A stretch of DNA of 9,822 bases from the NCBI GenBank assembly GCA_965602635.1, contig CBFCZU010000161.1, positions 1-9,822 of the forward strand. The letters run 5' to 3'. This document shows, in pieces, positions 5,516-9,822 of this stretch. Source of the stretch: CBFCZU01 sp965602635 (GTDB taxonomy: Bacteria > Planctomycetota > Phycisphaerae > SM23-33). A program made the translations under genes and the position numbers. Positions within the stretch are counted from its first letter, which is position 1, and every line of letters starts with the position of its first letter. The notes under the pieces are model-generated. The model was not told where the DNA came from. It did not search any database and worked only from the letters and a program-made list of their open reading frames with translations.

Positions 5516-8236
5516 ATGAAGGACCTCAGGCGAGCAAGGCTTTACGTCGCGGCCGTCGCGGCGCTGGTGCTGGCGTCGGCGGCATGGCCACAGTCGGCCT
5601 GGGCGGGTCGGACCGTCAGGATCGCCGGCCCCAAGGCCCTGAACTTCGACGCCAGGACCAAGGTGCTGAAGGTGGACCTTTCGGGCCTGCCGAAGGACGC
5701 GAGAGTCTTCCGGGCCGAGCTGATGCTCAGCGCCCCGGGCCGAGGGCGCCGGCCGATGGAGCCCACGACGGTCTTTCCCGTGGGCCAGCCCGACACGAAG
5801 CTCAAGCTGGTCGGCCCGCGGTTCGTCAGCCTCGACGCCCTGGCGCTTGTCCGGGCCGCCCTCGAGGCCGGCGGGCAGATCGGCCTCACGCTCCAGACCA
5901 CGGCGGGGCGGGTGAATTGCCTGGAGGTCTCCTACCTCGGTGGCGCGGCCGGGGAAGCCGAAATCCCCGCCGTCACCAATCTGAAGGTGACGCACCGCAA
6001 GGGCCAGTCGCTGATCGTCTTCGCCGAGCCCAAGCTCAACATGCTGGCGGCGGTCCAGGCGCCGTTCGACGGGGACCTCAAGTCCGTCGCCACGCAGAAG
6101 GGGCAAGAGGTCAAGCAGGGCGACGTGCTTGCCCAACTGGACACGACCGAGTGGGAGAAGCAGCTCGCCACCGCCAAGGCCGAAGAGGCCAAACACGCCG
6201 GCGAGGAAAAGCGGCTCAGGGATGCCGGCAAGCGTGCCGAAGCCAACGCCGCCAGGAACAACGCCCGCCAGGCGGCCAGGACGGTCGCCTCGCTGACCGA
6301 CAAGATCGCCCGGGCGGCCATCCGCTCGCCCATCGACGGTACGGTTGTCTCGGTGGTGTCGGAACAGTCCGTCGGCAAGAAGATCAGGGCCCGGACCAAG
6401 GTGGCCGAGGTCGCCGGCGTGCTGGCGGCGGGCGCCTATCCGAAGCTGGCCAACGGCGGCGAGGCGGCGCGGCTGAGGGCAGCCGTCCTGAGCAAGTCCG
6501 CGAACGTCCGCTACCGCATCTGGCGCAGCTCCGAGCCGATCACCCCCGAGACGATCTCCAAGGCCTCTATGGTCGGCGAGTGCGGGCCGATGACCTGCTG
6601 GAACAGCGGCTATCACCAGGGCGCCACCGGCAGGTCGGCGCCTCTGCGCTACCGCGTCACCGACAACGGCGATCCCGTGCCCTGGGGAACCGGCATCTAT
6701 GCCCACAACCCCGCCAAGGCGGGCAAGGCCTACTACGCCGTCAGCGTCGCCGTTGACGGCGAGGAGGACTTCACCACGCTGGGCAAGGGCAACACCACGG
6801 CCGAGGGCGTCGATGAGGTCGTCGGCATGGGCGAGCCGATCCTCCAGTGGGTCGAGCAGCCCAAGAACTGGCACTACCGCAACGGGCCGCTGACCCGCCT
6901 GATCTACACCCGCTGGGAGTCGTGGCCGCACGCCTCCACGCCCAGCAAGCCGATCGATTACCTGGTGGCCATGGGCGACAAGCCGCTGCCCGACAAGCCC
7001 GGGCGCGAGGCGCCCCGGACCGCCTGGCGGGTGGACCCGGCCCCGGTCGGGCTGCACCTGCACTGCTGGGGCGGCAGCCTCAACGGCGGCTACGGGTGGT
7101 GGCACAACGCCCACCGCGGGGCGGTGCTGATCTCCTCCAACCAGATCCCCTACGACTGGTGGACCGGCTACCACGAGGCCAACGGGACATGCAAGACCTA
7201 CGGCGACGGTTACGTCCGCCCCTTCAGCATGGACCGGACCTTCGGCTTCCTGGACTGGGCCGCCACGCAGTGGAAGGATGGCCCCGAGGGCGTCCGCAAG
7301 CATTGGCGGAAGCTCGACATGACGCGCGTCTTCACCGCCGGCAGCAGCATGGGCGGCTCGGGCGCGCCGATGTTCGCCGTCCGTCACGGCGGGCGGATCG
7401 CCTGGGCGCTGGGATGGGTCGGCGTCCACGTGCCGGCTGAGAGCCCCACGTTCACCGGCTCCTACCGCGGCAGCTACGGCGCCCGACACGAGGCCATCAC
7501 CATGCCCGACGAGAAGACTTCCCCCTGGGACCACTTCTCCGACGTGTGGTGGCTGCGGAATAACATCAAGGCCGAGACCGGCTTCATCCTCGCCTCCAAC
7601 GGCAAGGACGACGGCGGCATCGGCTGGCCCCAGGCCGCCAAGTTCGCCCGGGCGCTCCAGGAGACCCGCCGCCCTCACATGTTCAACTGGGGCCTGGGCG
7701 GGCACGGCGTGCGGACGATCATCGGGGCGAACTTCAACCTGGACGTCCGCACCGACCAGACGCTGCCGGCATTCACCAACGGCACGCTCGACCAGGACGT
7801 CGGCACGGGCAAGATGCTGACCAAGGAGCAGCGCGCCGCCGAGAGATCGCGGCTTCAGGCCGAGGCCAGGAAGGCCGGCAAGGACCCCAACAAGGTCCGC
7901 GTTGGTCCGGCCGACGGCGACACCTACGGGGCCTACAACCGCCACCTGTGGTGGGAGACCAAGGACGTCGTGGACACGCCCGAGGCGTGGGAGATGACCG
8001 TCATCCTCCAGGCCTCGGCGCCGGCCGACAAGTGCAGCGTGGACCTGACGCCGCGCCGCCTCCAGAAGTTCGCCACCCCCAAGGGCAGGAAGTTCGACTA
8101 CACGGTAACTGAGCTGAAGGGCGGCGAGGTCTTGACCAAGGGCACGGCCGAGGCCGACGAGTACGACCTGCTGACGCTCAAGCAGATTCCGCTGCGCAAG
8201 GGAAACAACCGGGTGAAGATCACCCCGGCCAAGTAG
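5516..8236 (+). CDS. Secreted alpha/beta hydrolase with inserted HlyD-like module
   Basis: This 906-residue extracytoplasmic protein is probably an esterase acting on a polysaccharide. Residues 1-30 are a signal peptide (hydrophobic core 11-22, cleavage near AWA/G). Residues 31-145 look like a CBM96/DNRLRE-type beta-sandwich. An Fn3-like domain starts at 151 (PAVTNLKVTHRKGQSLIVFA) and is interrupted at about 173-300 by a HlyD-like module. That module has a lipoyl half (178-210, APFDGDL...GDVLAQLD), an Ala/Lys/Glu-rich helical hairpin (211-266) and a second half (267-300, IRSPIDGTVVSV). The sandwich resumes at VRYRIWRSSEPIT (331). The hydrolase domain (about 480-835) has an oxyanion-like HCWGGSLNGGYGWW (516-529), nucleophile S611 in AGSSMGGSG, a likely acid D698 or D699, and H730 in GGHG. 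A charged helix at 766-795 looks like a further insertion. AGGAGG lies five bases before the ATG. The substrate is not determined. Confidence 0.88.
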   Translation: MKDLRRARLYVAAVAALVLASAAWPQSAWAGRTVRIAGPKALNFDARTKVLKVDLSGLPKDARVFRAELMLSAPGRGRRPMEPTTVFPVGQPDTKLKLVGPRFVSLDALALVRAALEAGGQIGLTLQTTAGRVNCLEVSYLGGAAGEAEIPAVTNLKVTHRKGQSLIVFAEPKLNMLAAVQAPFDGDLKSVATQKGQEVKQGDVLAQLDTTEWEKQLATAKAEEAKHAGEEKRLRDAGKRAEANAARNNARQAARTVASLTDKIARAAIRSPIDGTVVSVVSEQSVGKKIRARTKVAEVAGVLAAGAYPKLANGGEAARLRAAVLSKSANVRYRIWRSSEPITPETISKASMVGECGPMTCWNSGYHQGATGRSAPLRYRVTDNGDPVPWGTGIYAHNPAKAGKAYYAVSVAVDGEEDFTTLGKGNTTAEGVDEVVGMGEPILQWVEQPKNWHYRNGPLTRLIYTRWESWPHASTPSKPIDYLVAMGDKPLPDKPGREAPRTAWRVDPAPVGLHLHCWGGSLNGGYGWWHNAHRGAVLISSNQIPYDWWTGYHEANGTCKTYGDGYVRPFSMDRTFGFLDWAATQWKDGPEGVRKHWRKLDMTRVFTAGSSMGGSGAPMFAVRHGGRIAWALGWVGVHVPAESPTFTGSYRGSYGARHEAITMPDEKTSPWDHFSDVWWLRNNIKAETGFILASNGKDDGGIGWPQAAKFARALQETRRPHMFNWGLGGHGVRTIIGANFNLDVRTDQTLPAFTNGTLDQDVGTGKMLTKEQRAAERSRLQAEARKAGKDPNKVRVGPADGDTYGAYNRHLWWETKDVVDTPEAWEMTVILQASAPADKCSVDLTPRRLQKFATPKGRKFDYTVTELKGGEVLTKGTAEADEYDLLTLKQIPLRKGNNRVKITPAK

Positions 8237-8244
8237 CCTCAGCG

Positions 8245-8263
8245 CCGCGGGCACAGCCCGCGG
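8245..8263 (+). other. Perfect intercistronic hairpin
   Basis: CCGCGGGC at 8245-8252 and GCCCGCGG at 8256-8263 form a perfect 8-base GC stem with the three-base loop ACA. It fills the 42-base gap between the two secreted-protein genes and ends just before the ribosome site AAAGGA at 8265-8270. No T-run follows, so it is more likely an mRNA processing or stability element, or a partial attenuator, than a full terminator. It could also be one copy of a dispersed palindrome. Confidence 0.5.
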
Positions 8264-8278
8264 GAAAGGAACGGAACG

Positions 8279-9822
8279 ATGAAACGATTGATCTACGCGA
8301 CGGCGCTGACGGCGCTGCTGTGCGCCTCGGCGGCCACCGGCCAGACGGTTAAGTGCCCCGCCAGCCGCGACGTGTGGCTCTCGGCCATGGGCGCCGAGAA
8401 AAACTACAACATGGGCGCCGCCAAGACCATCAAGCTGAAGGTCTGGCAGGAGTTCGGCCTGGTCGATTTCGACGTGTCGGCCCTGGCCGGCAAGCGTGTC
8501 AAGGAGGCATTCCTGTACGTCAAGCCCGCCGGCGGGCACAAGCTGGGCCTCAACGCCGGCACCGACCTGAGGTGGCTGACACTCTCAACCGTCAGCCAGG
8601 AGTGGGTCGAGGGCAAGTCCGCCAGCTACGCCACCGACGCCGACGGCGGCGGCGCGACCTTCCTGGAGTCGTCCTACCAGCGCCGCAACTGGGGCTTCGC
8701 CGGGTCGAAGGCCTGGGACGTGATCCTGGGCAACGGCAACACCCTCCGCTTCGACGGGCGGACGGACCCGGCCTCCGGGTGGCTGAAGCTGAAGATCGAC
8801 CCCGACCTGGTCCGGGCGATGCTGGCCGGTGCCACCCACGGGCTGCTGGTCATGGACGGCTCGACGACCGTCGGCGTCAACTGCCGCATCTTCGCCCGCG
8901 AGTCGGGCAACGGGCCGTACCTGGAGGTCGTCACCGCCGGCGAGGACAAGACGCCGCCGCCCGCACCCGGCGCCCTGAAGGTCGCGCCCGCGCCCAACTG
9001 GGCCACGCCGGAGCTTGGCGCGGCGACGATCAGCCTGAAGGTCCCCGCCGGCGCGTTCGCCTGGCGGGTGAAGATCAACGACAAGCCGCTGGCGCGGTGG
9101 CAGATTCCCTTCCCAACCAAGGCCGGGCAGGTGCAGAGCTTCCCCGTGCTCGACCTGCCGCCCGGCGCGAAGCTGAAGGTGGAGGTCGCGGCCGTCGATG
9201 CCGCGGGCAACGTCTCGGCCTACGCCACCGCCGCCGGCGCGGCCGGGCCTGAGCTGACCGTCCCCAAGCTGCCAGACTATCCCTTCAAGCCCAAGGGCGG
9301 AGACCCCAAGCGGCTGGGCAATGCCAACGTCTGGGCCTTCCCCGAGATCACCAAGCTCGACCCCGTCACCGGCGACGCGCTCAACGAGAAGGTCATCGGC
9401 GACATTCGCCGCAAGAACGCCGTCTGGGACGGCGCAAGCGGCACGGTCCGCCTGGCCGCCGCCCGGGGCGAGATCGTCAGCTTCCAGATCGCCGTCGAGG
9501 GCGAGATCAGCGGCTGCAAGCTGGACGTCAGCGACCTCGCCGGGCCCGGCAAGATACCCAACGCCGGCGTGAAGCTCTGGCGGAACTGGTACGTCGGCCG
9601 CCACGCCGAGTACGCCCTGCCGCTGACCGGCGGCTTCGACTGCCCGGCCGGGGACAACGAAATCGGCGCCCAGAAGCTCCAGGCCGTCACCGTCGATTAC
9701 CACGTGCCGACCTCGACCAAGGCGGGCGACTACGCCGGCGCCGTCACGCTCACCGCCGGCGACGACAGCCTCAAGCTCGACCTGAAGGTCAAGGTTTACG
9801 ACGTGGTGATCCCCGACCAGGT
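8279..9822 (+). CDS. Secreted multi-domain carbohydrate-active protein (partial, C-terminus missing)
   Basis: The frame is open to the right edge, with 514 codons visible and no stop. Residues 1-21 are a signal peptide (LIYATALTALLCASAATG/Q); the Cys at 15 lacks a proper lipobox. Residues 25-220 form a CBM96/DNRLRE-like beta-sandwich, with SRDVWLSAMGAEKNYNMGAA at the start and LEVVTAGEDKTPP at the end. Residues 226-318 look like a fibronectin-III-like module (APGALKVAPAP ... VEVAAVDAAGNVSAYA). From about 348 (NANVWAFPEITKLDPVTGD), through VRLAAARGEIVSFQIAVEG (390-408) and KAGDYAGAVTLTAGDDSLKL (481-500), it resembles the sandwich that precedes the catalytic barrel in DUF4091/DUF6067-type glycoside hydrolases. 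The catalytic part, if present, lies beyond the window. The ATG has AAAGGA eight bases upstream and lies 42 bases after the esterase gene, so both probably form one operon acting on extracellular glycan. Enzymatic activity is inferred. Confidence 0.8.
   Translation, partial: MKRLIYATALTALLCASAATGQTVKCPASRDVWLSAMGAEKNYNMGAAKTIKLKVWQEFGLVDFDVSALAGKRVKEAFLYVKPAGGHKLGLNAGTDLRWLTLSTVSQEWVEGKSASYATDADGGGATFLESSYQRRNWGFAGSKAWDVILGNGNTLRFDGRTDPASGWLKLKIDPDLVRAMLAGATHGLLVMDGSTTVGVNCRIFARESGNGPYLEVVTAGEDKTPPPAPGALKVAPAPNWATPELGAATISLKVPAGAFAWRVKINDKPLARWQIPFPTKAGQVQSFPVLDLPPGAKLKVEVAAVDAAGNVSAYATAAGAAGPELTVPKLPDYPFKPKGGDPKRLGNANVWAFPEITKLDPVTGDALNEKVIGDIRRKNAVWDGASGTVRLAAARGEIVSFQIAVEGEISGCKLDVSDLAGPGKIPNAGVKLWRNWYVGRHAEYALPLTGGFDCPAGDNEIGAQKLQAVTVDYHVPTSTKAGDYAGAVTLTAGDDSLKLDLKVKVYDVVIPDQ

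Noticed and set aside
4891..6756. A plus-strand open frame of 621 codons crossing the deaminase and the start of the hydrolase.
   Set aside because: The product is Arg/Gly/Pro-rich without motifs and overlaps two well-supported genes in another frame.
5495..8539. A minus-strand open frame of about 1014 codons opposite the secreted hydrolase.
   Set aside because: It is a shadow of GC-rich third positions in the plus-strand gene. Its product is low-complexity (Gly/Arg/Ala/Val/Leu rich) with no recognisable motif, while the plus strand has a signal peptide, catalytic motifs and a strong ribosome site.
8585..9703. A minus-strand open frame of 372 codons opposite the last gene.
   Set aside because: It has no signal peptide or domain motif. 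The plus-strand frame from 8279 is uninterrupted to the edge, with a signal peptide and clear beta-sandwich modules.

Overview
The window looks like chromosomal DNA from a high-GC bacterium. It is probably a planctomycete or a relative in the wider PVC group, and probably an uncultured or environmental lineage. The basis is the high GC (about 60% in the first kilobase and 65 to 78% in the later lines counted by hand), GTG and TTG start codons, the pairing of a DUF2089-type regulator with a SHOCT-like protein, and large secreted hydrolases built from beta-sandwich modules. This placement is inference: no rRNA or other decisive phylogenetic marker is present.

Layout, left to right. (1) Positions 38-772, minus strand: a metallo-beta-lactamase-fold hydrolase with a complete HxHxDH...H...D...H metal site. 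(2) Positions 773-1131: a gene-free stretch ending in an AT-rich promoter with an extended -10 element. (3) Positions 1132-2263, plus strand: a tight three-gene operon of a DUF2089-like HTH protein, a small membrane protein and a SHOCT-like soluble protein, resembling an envelope-sensing or regulatory cassette. (4) Positions 2279-2728, minus strand: ybeY, the conserved rRNA-maturation endoribonuclease, convergent with the operon. (5) Positions 2750-3101: an unusual non-coding, purine-rich tandem array of six units whose cores alternate between three and two copies of a 9-mer. (6) Positions 3157-5389, plus strand: xseA and xseB (both subunits of exodeoxyribonuclease VII), followed closely by a small zinc deaminase of the cytidine/blasticidin-S deaminase type. 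(7) Positions 5516-9822, plus strand: two large secreted proteins in tandem. The first is an alpha/beta hydrolase (esterase-like). The second begins with a CBM96/DNRLRE-like and an Fn3-like module, followed by a sandwich resembling those before DUF4091/DUF6067-type glycosidases, and runs off the right edge.

The observation most worth pursuing is in the first secreted protein (5516-8236). A complete HlyD/membrane-fusion-protein-like lipoyl-hairpin-lipoyl module is inserted in frame into what looks like a fibronectin-III-like domain ahead of the esterase domain. I know of no role for such a module inside an extracytoplasmic esterase.

How the genes relate: xseA and xseB form one enzyme, and the deaminase probably shares their transcript. 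The last two genes probably act together on an extracellular or periplasmic polysaccharide, one as an esterase removing acyl groups and the other binding and/or cleaving glycan. The regulator cassette, ybeY and the metallo-hydrolase have no obvious functional link to these genes.
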